The notes beneath the pieces are model-generated. The model saw only the letters and a program-made list of their open reading frames with translations. It had not been told where the DNA came from and did no database searches. From assembly GCA_965224105.1 (NCBI GenBank), contig CBDCYH010000002.1:1116001-1180000 (forward strand): a DNA stretch of 64,000 bases, in the 5' to 3' direction. The DNA comes from CBDCYH01 sp965224105 (GTDB lineage Bacteria; Bacteroidota; Rhodothermia; Rhodothermales; JABDKH01). How positions within the stretch are numbered: the first letter of the stretch is position 1; each line of letters begins with the position of its first letter. Below, one piece after another: positions 24,525 to 33,300 of the stretch. The position numbers and the translations under genes were made by a program.

Positions 24525-24739
24525 CCTTCATTCTGCTCATTGTGGTCTATTTACGATCTCAATCTGCAATATCAAACCCTTTGCGGGAATAAGTACAAGA
24601 GGCGTGCCGTTTCCTGAGAACTTGCGGAAAAGGGCATCCCAGGTGTCACGGATGGACTCCCAACGGTAATTACGAGGCGGGTGTCGTTGAGAATCAGCCG
24701 ATGAGCGCCAACATCGTTAATTCGGCTTGGTTCCTAAGC

Positions 24740-25966
24740 TTATGCCGGTCGCGTGCTTGATTTGATGCTGGACACCTTGTCAACGTTTTCGGGTGGAATC
24801 CGCAGCTCGAGACGCAGCTTGGGTTCTTTTGCTTCGTCTTCGGATTGTACGACGATCTCGCTCTGGACTTCTGCCAGCGCATGCAGCTGTGCAATTTCCC
24901 GAGATGCTGAAACCGGTAACAGCACAGTCGCGCTCACATACGCCGACGACAGGGTCTCCGCGATCCGACCGCGTAACCGATCGAGGCCAATACCGACAGC
25001 CCCCGAGACAAAGGTTGCGTCATCGTACCGTGATCGGAGATCAGGTAACATCTGCGGATTCGGCAGCAAATCTATCTTGTTCAACACAAGAATGGTTGGT
25101 TTGCCGTTCGCCCCAATCTCTGCAAGCGTCTTGTTCACCACGTCAATGTGTTCGTCACATTTGGGGTGGGATATGTCGACGATGTGCAGAAGCACATCGC
25201 TTTCCCGAACCTCATCCAACGTGCTCTTGAAACTCTCTACGAGACCGTGCGGCAATTTGCGGATGAAGCCAACAGTATCTGACAAGAGAATTTCTTTCGA
25301 CGACTCGAGTTTAGTTATCCTGGTTGTCGCATCCAGGGTTGCAAAAAGTTTGTCCTGCGCAAGCACCGTCGAGCCAGAAATTGCGTTCATGAGCGTAGAC
25401 TTCCCCGCGTTGGTGTACCCGATGAAAGAAACGCGCGGCAGATGGCCGCGCTTCTTCCGCTGTGTCTGCCTTTGGGTATCAATGCGCGCGAGCTTTTTCC
25501 TAAGCGTCGCAATCCTGTTTCCGATTAGCCTTCTGTCGGTCTCTATTTGTTTTTCACCCGGACCTTTTGTGCCGATCCCGCCTTTTTGCCTCGAAAGGTG
25601 CGTCCATTGTCGAGTTAGGCGCGTTCTTAGGTACTCGAGTTGCGCCAGCTCAACTTGCACCTTCGCGGTTGCGGTTCGGGCGTGTTGGGCAAATATGTCG
25701 AGAATAAGAGCAGACCGATCTACAATCTTGCAGGATAAAACCTTCTCGAGGTTTCGGATTTGATTTGGTGAGAGGTCGTCATCGAAAATCACAATGTCGA
25801 CTTTGTTTGCTTCAACGCTGCTGCCAATTTCTGCAACCTTCCCCTTCCCGATAAACGTGGCGGCATTCGGACGGGACAGGGTTTGGATAAAGGTCTCGAT
25901 GACCTTTGCCCCAGCGGTACTTGCAAGCAGGGATAACTCGCTTAACGAATCTTCAGCGCTAAACAT
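24740..25966 (-). CDS. hflX: GTPase HflX (start codon uncertain)
   Basis: HflX is a ribosome-binding GTPase that splits or rescues stalled ribosomes under stress. The N-terminal domain (TFIGKGKVAEI, FDDDLSPNQIRNLE) and the helical linker with GGIGTKGPGEKQIETDRR are typical. The G domain has GYTNAGKSTL (G1), DTVGFIRKLPHGLVESFKSTL (G3) and NKIDLL (G4). From the first ATG there are 408 residues. However, the conserved first strand EKAILVGVNTRGD lies in frame upstream, between 26041 and 25967, with no ATG, GTG or TTG before an in-frame TAG. A CTG at 26041-26039 that overlaps the stop of the upstream gene (CTGA) is the best non-standard start. It is the last gene of the M28-BatA-membrane-hflX run. 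Confidence 0.93.
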   Translation of the reverse strand: MFSAEDSLSELSLLASTAGAKVIETFIQTLSRPNAATFIGKGKVAEIGSSVEANKVDIVIFDDDLSPNQIRNLEKVLSCKIVDRSALILDIFAQHARTATAKVQVELAQLEYLRTRLTRQWTHLSRQKGGIGTKGPGEKQIETDRRLIGNRIATLRKKLARIDTQRQTQRKKRGHLPRVSFIGYTNAGKSTLMNAISGSTVLAQDKLFATLDATTRITKLESSKEILLSDTVGFIRKLPHGLVESFKSTLDEVRESDVLLHIVDISHPKCDEHIDVVNKTLAEIGANGKPTILVLNKIDLLPNPQMLPDLRSRYDDATFVSGAVGIGLDRLRGRIAETLSSAYVSATVLLPVSASREIAQLHALAEVQSEIVVQSEDEAKEPKLRLELRIPPENVDKVSSIKSSTRPA

Positions 25967-26037
25967 GTCGCCGCGTGTATTAACTCCAACCAGGATCGCT
26001 TTTTCCTGGCCGGGCAGACTGTTCTTTTGCGTGTCTG

Positions 26038-26637
26038 TCAGGAGGTCGACTTGGGATGCGAGGTGCTATCTTGCCATTCCTTTGGCAGACCGGAAAAGTC
26101 TTCGCCGGAGAAGCGATACCCGGTCATTTGATCAACTGCCTTAGTGAATTCAGCTCCTCGTGTCGAAGGCACTGTATACTCGACACGCCGTAGCTGGCCA
26201 AGGGAGTGTTCGACGAAGAAGACAAAATTTGCACTATTTCCTCGTGTAACACTGAAGTAGTCCGACACTCGCCACCAAGGGAGGAAGCCGGAATTGCTCC
26301 ACAGGTCAGAAATTATTCCGCTGCGGGTGATGTACACGGATTGCGACAGTACCGTACCCGCAAGCCAAAGCCCGCCACATACGGCATAGAGTCCGAGGAT
26401 CAGATTGGATGCCGACAATCCGCTGCTGATCGACTGTACGAACAGGATTGTCACAAATACGACAAAAAGTGTTTGCAGCGGTGGGAAGCCAAGAAACAGA
26501 CCTGTCTTGAATTGGCTAACCGGTTTTCCTATGCGCAGCCTCTTTACGACAGCCATTGCGAAAAGCGTTCCTGTGCAGCACATGAAAGCGACCAACACGG
26601 CCCATTCAAGCATGTGTGGAAAGTACTCCATGTGCAA
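26038..26637 (-). CDS. Membrane protein with C-terminal PH-like domain
   Basis: The 199 residues contain three hydrophobic helices: EWAVLVAFMCCTGTLFAMAV, LQTLFVVFVTILFVQSI and NLILGLYAVCGGLWLAGTVL. A cytosolic segment follows (about 120-190), starting VYITRSGIISDLWSNSGFLPWWRVSDYFSV. That stretch resembles the bacterial PH-like DUF5673 fold, a membrane-proximal beta domain. Function unknown. The stop codon overlaps the probable CTG start of hflX, and the BatA gene ends 41 bp upstream, so it belongs to that operon. The first two Met codons (26637 and 26631) are equally plausible starts. Confidence 0.65.
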   Translation of the reverse strand: MHMEYFPHMLEWAVLVAFMCCTGTLFAMAVVKRLRIGKPVSQFKTGLFLGFPPLQTLFVVFVTILFVQSISSGLSASNLILGLYAVCGGLWLAGTVLSQSVYITRSGIISDLWSNSGFLPWWRVSDYFSVTRGNSANFVFFVEHSLGQLRRVEYTVPSTRGAEFTKAVDQMTGYRFSGEDFSGLPKEWQDSTSHPKSTS

Positions 26638-26678
26638 ATTATAAACGATTTAGCAATAGCTGCTTACCGTTACAAACA

Positions 26679-28796
26679 TCAGGCGGTGGACGGCATGCCC
26701 TCTGGGCGCCACGCCTTTGCAACAAGCATTTCGAGCAGCAACAAGATAAAGGATATTAGTAAGAACGCATACCAAAGTTCCACGCCTGAGCGTGCCGTTT
26801 GGATCGTTTCGGCTAAATCGCTCTCGCCAATTCGGCCGATGTCGAGCAGCGTGACTTCCCCATTTGTTACACTCGATATAACCTTTTGCAACTCCTCATT
26901 ATTGTAGATCCCCAGGTCTGATTCCTCTGTTGGGAAATTGACGTTGAACTGTTGAATCAGCTCATCACCCGAGAAGACATCAAAGTGGCCGGTCTCGTCG
27001 AAGCCGGATCCGAATTCCAGGGTCACTCCACCAAACGTCCTGCGAACTTCCGGGAAGTATTCGATCCCGGACGGGGATAGCACGCGTGCGCTCCCAGGAG
27101 AAAGATTGCCAGCTAGTGCCAAGCGTCCTTCGACTCCAGCTCGCAGAGAAGCGTCTACTTGCCTAACGCTTGTTGCCAGGTAGTAAATCGATCGATTTAC
27201 AAGCGGTACAAAAAGTCCCCGAAGCGGGAGTTCGCTCCAGGTCGGATCCGGAGCGACTGCACAAAAAAGCATAGCACCGTTGCCCGCCCGAATTTCTTGA
27301 ATGAATGGTTTACCGTTACCGAATCTGGCTAGCGTTTGTTCGGTTGCCGCGCGCGGAACATAATCTGCAGTCCGATATACCTCGGGCCGCTCAACGCGCA
27401 GCGGACCATCCGCCGTTTCGAATATGCCAGAGAACAGGGCATGGTCCAGTTCCACAGATTCGACTCTCGTTATTGCCTTAGCGCCTTCCGTACCGATGAA
27501 GGGGTTCAGCGATCCACCCCCCAACGCGGAGAAAAGCGCGTTATAGTCTTCAAGCACAGAATTGCCACCGGGAAAAACCAGTAGCCCTCCACCCTGTCTG
27601 ACGAACCCGGAAAGGTTGTCGACTTCGCCACTCGACAGTGTTGCAACACCCACCAAAATCACAGCCTCGTAGACAGACAGATTAGAGGCGGCCAGCCGCT
27701 GTTCCTGGACCTGCGCAATGTCGAAGGAGGCATCCTCGCGCGCTCTAAGAGATGTTTCAACGTAGCTCGCGTCGGCACCGTCGCCCCCAACAATCAATAT
27801 CCTATAGGTGTCGGGAATGAAGACGGAAAAATTGAAAACGTTGTCTGGTTCGTACACGTCGGATTCCAGCTCCACATATCCCGATAACCATCCAGCCGAC
27901 TGAGGGGTGAAAGCGAACTCAGCTTCCACCGTTTGACCGGCAGGCAGAGCGGCAGATGCTTGTGCCACTCGTTTCCCATCGACAAACACAGACGACCCAT
28001 ACGAATCGTAGTCCTCATCCCCGTAGTTAGTGAGCTTCGCTACCAATCGAAGGGGCCTGCCCGGCTCGACGATTTCGCTTCCCACCTGGACGGCCGAAAT
28101 ACCGACATTGTTGATCGCTTCCGACCGGAGCGGTGAAACAAAAACATTTATACCAGCATCCGTTTCGACCGATGTGGTGTCGGGCAGCGAGCTGGATTGT
28201 CCATCAGTAAGGATGTACAATTCCATATTGGGCTTGCCAGATTCCTCCAGGCGCTCAACGGTCTGACTAATAGCTCCATGCAAATTCGGCAGGCCATCGG
28301 CAATTTGTATCTCGTCAACCGCGAGGTGTGCTGATGAGGGGTTGTCGAACACGCCGGGCGAAACCGACGACTCCCCGTTGGTGGTCATCATCATGAACTC
28401 GTCCGAAGCCTCGAGGCTTTCCAACAGTTCGTGTGCAACCGCTTTGGCGTTTTCAAAATACTCTCCGCGGGAGCCACGCAGAGACATAGATCGGGAGTTG
28501 TCGACGATCAATCCCACGGCCGAGCTACCATCGCCACCTATCAGAGTAGCCAGCCGTGACTGTACTGTCGGTCTTGCGAACACAAGCGATAGACTTGCGA
28601 GTGCAAGAATACGGAGGGCAAGTAACAGCCATTGTTTTATCCGCACCCTCTTCATGGCTGTTTTGTTCAGCTCGCGCAAGAAGGTGAGCGAACTGAAGTT
28701 CACCTCGCGCGGCTTGCGGAAGTTGAAGAGGTGGATCAGCAGGGGAATCGCAACCGCAAATAATCCCAGTAGTGCGAGTGGATTAAGAAATGTCAT
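26679..28796 (-). CDS. BatA-domain / von Willebrand factor A membrane protein
   Basis: The 705 residues begin with the BatA N-terminal module: FLNPLALLGLFAVAIPLLIHLFNF, then KRVRIKQWLLLALRILALASL, two membrane helices with a conserved basic stretch between. A vWA-like domain follows (GLIVDNSRSMSLRGS carries the DxSxS MIDAS motif; LTDGQSS later). Beta-sandwich and class I amidotransferase-like periplasmic segments come next, and a final membrane helix (YAFLLISFILLLLEMLV). Such proteins sit with MoxR ATPases in aerotolerance (Bat) clusters. Here no MoxR, BatB, BatD or DUF58 gene is adjacent. It follows the M28 peptidase gene by 28 bp in one operon. Role unproven; cell-envelope maintenance is likely. 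Confidence 0.88.
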   Translation of the reverse strand: MTFLNPLALLGLFAVAIPLLIHLFNFRKPREVNFSSLTFLRELNKTAMKRVRIKQWLLLALRILALASLSLVFARPTVQSRLATLIGGDGSSAVGLIVDNSRSMSLRGSRGEYFENAKAVAHELLESLEASDEFMMMTTNGESSVSPGVFDNPSSAHLAVDEIQIADGLPNLHGAISQTVERLEESGKPNMELYILTDGQSSSLPDTTSVETDAGINVFVSPLRSEAINNVGISAVQVGSEIVEPGRPLRLVAKLTNYGDEDYDSYGSSVFVDGKRVAQASAALPAGQTVEAEFAFTPQSAGWLSGYVELESDVYEPDNVFNFSVFIPDTYRILIVGGDGADASYVETSLRAREDASFDIAQVQEQRLAASNLSVYEAVILVGVATLSSGEVDNLSGFVRQGGGLLVFPGGNSVLEDYNALFSALGGGSLNPFIGTEGAKAITRVESVELDHALFSGIFETADGPLRVERPEVYRTADYVPRAATEQTLARFGNGKPFIQEIRAGNGAMLFCAVAPDPTWSELPLRGLFVPLVNRSIYYLATSVRQVDASLRAGVEGRLALAGNLSPGSARVLSPSGIEYFPEVRRTFGGVTLEFGSGFDETGHFDVFSGDELIQQFNVNFPTEESDLGIYNNEELQKVISSVTNGEVTLLDIGRIGESDLAETIQTARSGVELWYAFLLISFILLLLEMLVAKAWRPEGMPSTA

Positions 28797-28824
28797 ACAG
28801 TGCCACGATTCAACATGTCGAACG

Positions 28825-30237
28825 CTACCTCAATACTTCAGAAGGAAATACCACAACGCTTTCGGTTCCATTATCATCAACAGCCGAGACACCAAAAAGG
28901 AAATTATCGATGACGATGTTTGCCAGCACAAATGATGAAACGTCCCCAACGAACCGGGACATGCTCCACTCCGCATCCGTCGTTTTTCGCCAGTAAACTT
29001 TGTAACCTGCTAGACTTTCATGCTCCACGGGTTCCCACTCCAATCTTGTCGACGGACTAACCGCCCCGCCAATTCGCACAATGCTGGGAGCTGGAGGTGC
29101 CATGGCGAGGGAAGCCAGTGCTACTGCATTTACTGCGGTGAGGCTAGCGGCGTACTCGGCATTTACACCCGACACAACGTCCCCGTAGTCAATCCCATTC
29201 TCCGTTCGTATGTCCTGGTGTTGTCGATAATAGTTCTCGTGCGTTTCCATGATCCGGACACCTGGAAACCCCGCGTCGTTGAATGGCCTGTGGTGCCCTC
29301 CTCTTCCAAATCGGTCGAGTCTGTAGATTAACATCGGATCAAGGTTTACGAAATAGGTTCGCGTTAGGTTGGCAATGTATCGCGCCAGTTGTCTCGAAGG
29401 CCCGTCCACTTCTCCGCCGTACACTCTCCGCCTTCGGTGATCCACATCCTCCAGACCCACCGGGATTGCCTCGGAGAAAATTCGAAACGAGGTGTTGTCA
29501 ATAACGCCGTCTATTCCCTCGATATTGCCAATCATATCGTTGTTCAGCACCGCGGTTATATCCCAGCCCTCATCCAAAGCCTTTTGTGCCAGATGCTTTC
29601 CTCCAAAAAGTCCCTGCTCCTCTCCCGACAGACCTGCATACACGATGCTGCTCGGAAATGAGTATGAGGTTAACATACGGGCGGCTTCCAGGGTACCCGC
29701 CATCCCCGACGCATTGTCGTTAGCACCTGGGGCATCGGTTTCCCCATCTGACGCGTCCGAGGCGCGACTATCGATGTCGCCAGACATGACAACGTATCGA
29801 TTCGGGTGTTCTGTACCCCGCTGGATAGCGATCACGTTTACAATCCAAACATCCTTCGTAATTCTCCTGTTAGTACCCGCCTCCAGCAACGTTCTCTGGT
29901 AAAACACCTCCAGGCAGCCACCGCACTCTGCGGAAATTTTGTCAAACTCCTGCTTAATCCACCTCCGGGCCGCCCCTATCCCCCGGTGGTCTGATGTGGT
30001 GTCAGAAAGGGTGTTGCGAGTCCCAAAACCGGCAAGGGTTTCGATATCGCCCATCAGCCGAGCACTATTTGCAGATGCAGACACCTTCTGCAATGTTATA
30101 TTAGTCGGTGGAGGCAATTGGAAATCTTGCGATTGAGCCTCTATCGCAAGAGCCGATATTGAGAGAGAGAAACCCAGCCCCAGCAAGGCACCCCGAGCTC
30201 GTGTGAGAGATCGCAACATCATCAAACTGCTAATCAT
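28825..30237 (-). CDS. Exported M28-family metallopeptidase with C-terminal fibronectin-like domain
   Basis: The 470 residues have an N-terminal signal (ALLGLGFSLSISALAIEAQS). The M28 zinc-aminopeptidase core spans about 70-380: APGANDNASG (bridging Asp), GLSGEEQGLFG (catalytic and metal Glu), LNNDMIGN (Asp) and ETHENYYRQHQD (His). The first zinc ligand is normally His in a GAHxD motif; here the segment reads VVMSGDIDSRAS, Asp in place of His. Residues about 385-470 form a fibronectin type III-like domain (STRLEWEPVEHESLAGYKVYWR). It is probably a secreted or periplasmic aminopeptidase. It is the first gene of a four-gene minus run and is divergent from the polyketide synthase across 97 bp. 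Confidence 0.86.
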   Translation of the reverse strand: MISSLMMLRSLTRARGALLGLGFSLSISALAIEAQSQDFQLPPPTNITLQKVSASANSARLMGDIETLAGFGTRNTLSDTTSDHRGIGAARRWIKQEFDKISAECGGCLEVFYQRTLLEAGTNRRITKDVWIVNVIAIQRGTEHPNRYVVMSGDIDSRASDASDGETDAPGANDNASGMAGTLEAARMLTSYSFPSSIVYAGLSGEEQGLFGGKHLAQKALDEGWDITAVLNNDMIGNIEGIDGVIDNTSFRIFSEAIPVGLEDVDHRRRRVYGGEVDGPSRQLARYIANLTRTYFVNLDPMLIYRLDRFGRGGHHRPFNDAGFPGVRIMETHENYYRQHQDIRTENGIDYGDVVSGVNAEYAASLTAVNAVALASLAMAPPAPSIVRIGGAVSPSTRLEWEPVEHESLAGYKVYWRKTTDAEWSMSRFVGDVSSFVLANIVIDNFLFGVSAVDDNGTESVVVFPSEVLR

Positions 30238-30287
30238 TCAACCCTCCTATTGGATTCAAACCGTCGGATGATATCTAGACAGGTCGG

Positions 30288-30311
30288 TATAATCAAATGC
30301 CCGGTCACCGG
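30288..30311 (+). promoter_or_regulatory. Possible -10 box and palindrome ahead of the polyketide synthase
   Basis: A perfect TATAAT lies at 30288-30293 in the 97-bp space between the divergent M28 and PKS genes. The short palindrome CCGGTCACCGG (30301-30311) covers the expected start site. No good -35 is found at the right spacing, so activation by a regulator or a Bacteroidota-type promoter is possible. The layout mirrors the promoter at 4705. Confidence 0.3.
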
Positions 30312-30334
30312 CGTCTTTTTCAAGTAGTCCCATC

Positions 30335-33300
30335 GTGTCGAAACATCAGATAGATATACACGAAGACGCTATTGCGATTGTCGGAATGGCCTGCCGCCTA
30401 CCCGGCGCGAGTTCTCCCAACCAGTACTGGGCAAACCTCGAGGCCGTTCGCGAGTCGATCCGTTTTTTTTCTGCTGATGAGCTGAAAGAGGCTGGCGTTA
30501 GCGAGGCGACAATGAGCAATCCAGATTTTGTGAACGCCAACGGGGCGCTGGAAGGTGTTGATATGTTCGATGCGCGGTTCTTCGGCATGAGCCCGCGCGA
30601 CGCCGCCATCATGGATCCCCAACACAGGATATTCCTGGAGTGCGCATGGGAGGCGTTGGAATCGGCAGGGTACGATCCAAATCAATATGACGGGGCGATC
30701 GGGGTTTATGCCGGCTCAGGAATGACCTCCTATATGATGTACCATCTGGTTAGCAATCCCGAGCTGCTGAAAACCGTTGGCGAGTTTCTGCTCCGGCACA
30801 CAGGTAACGACAAGGACTTCCTGACTACAAGGGTCTCGTATGATCTGAATCTCAAAGGCCCGAGCGTTAATGTGCAGACAGCCTGCTCAACATCTCTCGT
30901 CGCCATCCATTTGGCGTCGCAGGCACTTCTGTCTGGCGAGTGCGACATGGCCCTGGCTGGTGGTGTAACAGTGATGCATGATCAGGACAAGGGATACACG
31001 TACAAGGAGGGTGAGATTTTGTCTCCGGATGGCCATTGCCGCACCTTCGATGCAGCATCCGCTGGGACTGTTTTTGGCAGCGGCGCCGGTGTCGTTACTC
31101 TCAAACGGATCGGCCAGGCAATTGAAGATGGTGATCACATCCACTCAGTCATTATTGGCTCGGCCGTCAACAACGACGGGAGCCTGAAAGTCTCCTACCT
31201 CGCTCCATCTGTCGATGGGCAAGTCGAGGTCATCACCGAGGCACTGGATGTGGCTGATGCTCATCCAGAAACCATCACTCTTCTTGAAGCCCATGGCACA
31301 GGTACGCCAATCGGAGACCCGATTGAGGTGACTGCGCTCACGCAAGCGTACCGAGCCAAGACCTCGGCTAAGGGGTTCTGTACGCTCAGCTCGGTTAAAA
31401 CAAACATAGGGCATCTTGATACCGCTGCCGGGGTGGCCAGCGTGATGAAAGCCTCACTTGCACTGGAAAACAAAAAGCTTCCCGGCACCGTCCACTTCTC
31501 CTCTCCCAACCCGAAGCTGGGGCTTGCAGATACTCCATTCGTAGTCCGGCCGGAGACGATCGACTGGACGACTGAAGGTATTCCCCGGAGAGCGGGTGTG
31601 AGCTCGCTTGGTGTCGGGGGAACGAACGCGCATCTGATTTTGCAAGAGGCACCCGACCTCGGCCCATCCGTCCATTCAGCCCGAAAGGAAAAACTTTTTG
31701 TCCTATCAGCCAAGACATCTGCTGCCCTTGCAGATGTTCGGGATAATCTGAAAACGCATCTGCTGGAGAATCCGCATGTATCTATTGATGATGTTGCCTA
31801 CACGTTACAGGTTGGCCGCCAACCAATGGAGTACCGCGTTTCTTTTACCGCCGCTACTGTCGACGAGGCCGTCGAGAAACTCGAATCACTGCCTATTCCC
31901 GACACAGTAACGGGTGCGACCCGGGACGTTGTTTACATGTTTTCGGGACAGGGATCCCAGTATGTCAACATGGCTTTCGACCTTTACCGAAACGAGGCCA
32001 TGTTTAGACAGGCGGTGGACCAATGCGCCGAGCAATTCCTTCCCGAGTTAGATCTTGACCTGCGCCAATTACTCTACCCGGAACCGGACCTGGAGTCGGA
32101 AGCAGCCGGGAAACTCGGAGAGACTGCGATTACCCAGCCCGCTCTGTTTACAATTCACTATGCAACGGCAAAACTGCTGATGTCGTGGGGGGTGATGCCG
32201 ACAGCAATGATTGGTCATTCGATCGGAGAGTACGCTGCGGCCTGTCTGGCAGGAGTGTTCACGCTTCAGGATGCTGTTAGAGTTGTCGCTGCCCGCGGGC
32301 GGTTGATGCAGGCAATGCAACCCGGAAAGATGCTAACGGCTGCGATCACGGAAGATGAAGCAGCGCGATTTGTTACGGATGAGCTATCCATCGCGGCGCT
32401 TAACGCGCCCGGCATGTTGGTTCTATCCGGACCCGAAGAACAATTGAAAGTAGTGCAGTCCGCGCTCGAGGCTGAAGATATTCCCTCTCGTATCCTGCAC
32501 ACCTCCCATGCCTTCCATTCGCCTTCGATGGAACCGGCTGTTTCGCAATTCCTCACCACCTTGCAGTCGATTTCGCTTGGGGAACCCAAAATTCCATTTG
32601 TCTCAAACACGACGGGTGAATTCATTCGTCCTGATCAGGCAACGTCTGCTTCCTACTGGGCAGATCATATCCGAAATCCGGTTCGGTTCGAGGACGGTAT
32701 CAAAACCCTTTCCGGGAAAGGTCCGACTGTGTTTATAGAGGTCGGCGTGGGAACTACGCTGCAAACGTTTGCGCGCGCGACAACCGCCAGCATGGCTGAA
32801 CATTCCATTGTAGGGGTTGTGCGACATCCGAAAGAAGCGCTCGCGGACACGGAGTGTGCAATCTCAGCACTGGGTAAAATTTGGGCCGCCGGAGCAGTGC
32901 CCGATTGGTCGCGATTTTACGCCGATGAAAGTCGCCGACGGGTGCCTCTGCCAACGTATCCTTTCCAGCGCTCGTCACATTGGATTGACCGACCGGAGCC
33001 AACCAATTTTACCGAGCAGGTCAACACAGACAAGCTCACTGAAATTAGTGATTGGTTCAGCATCCCGTCGTGGAAACGTTCGCTGGCAAAAGAGAGTGAC
33101 TCAATTGGGGGTCTGGGCACCATCAACCTGGTAATTTCCCGTGCGGGTGATCCGCTGGTCCGTAGCCTGACGACGCACCTGATTGACAAATCGAGAGAAG
33201 CGAACCGGCTAGTGGATCCGCTACGGTTAGTCCAGCCTGAAGAAGGAGATATTGATCGCTTTAGTATTACGAAGTGTGAACGACCCGAGCCTGGGGAGCG

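Noticed and set aside
24753..25763. 336-residue open frame on the plus strand
   Set aside because: It is opposite hflX, whose GTPase motifs are clear; the Ser/Arg-rich composition is that of a shadow frame.
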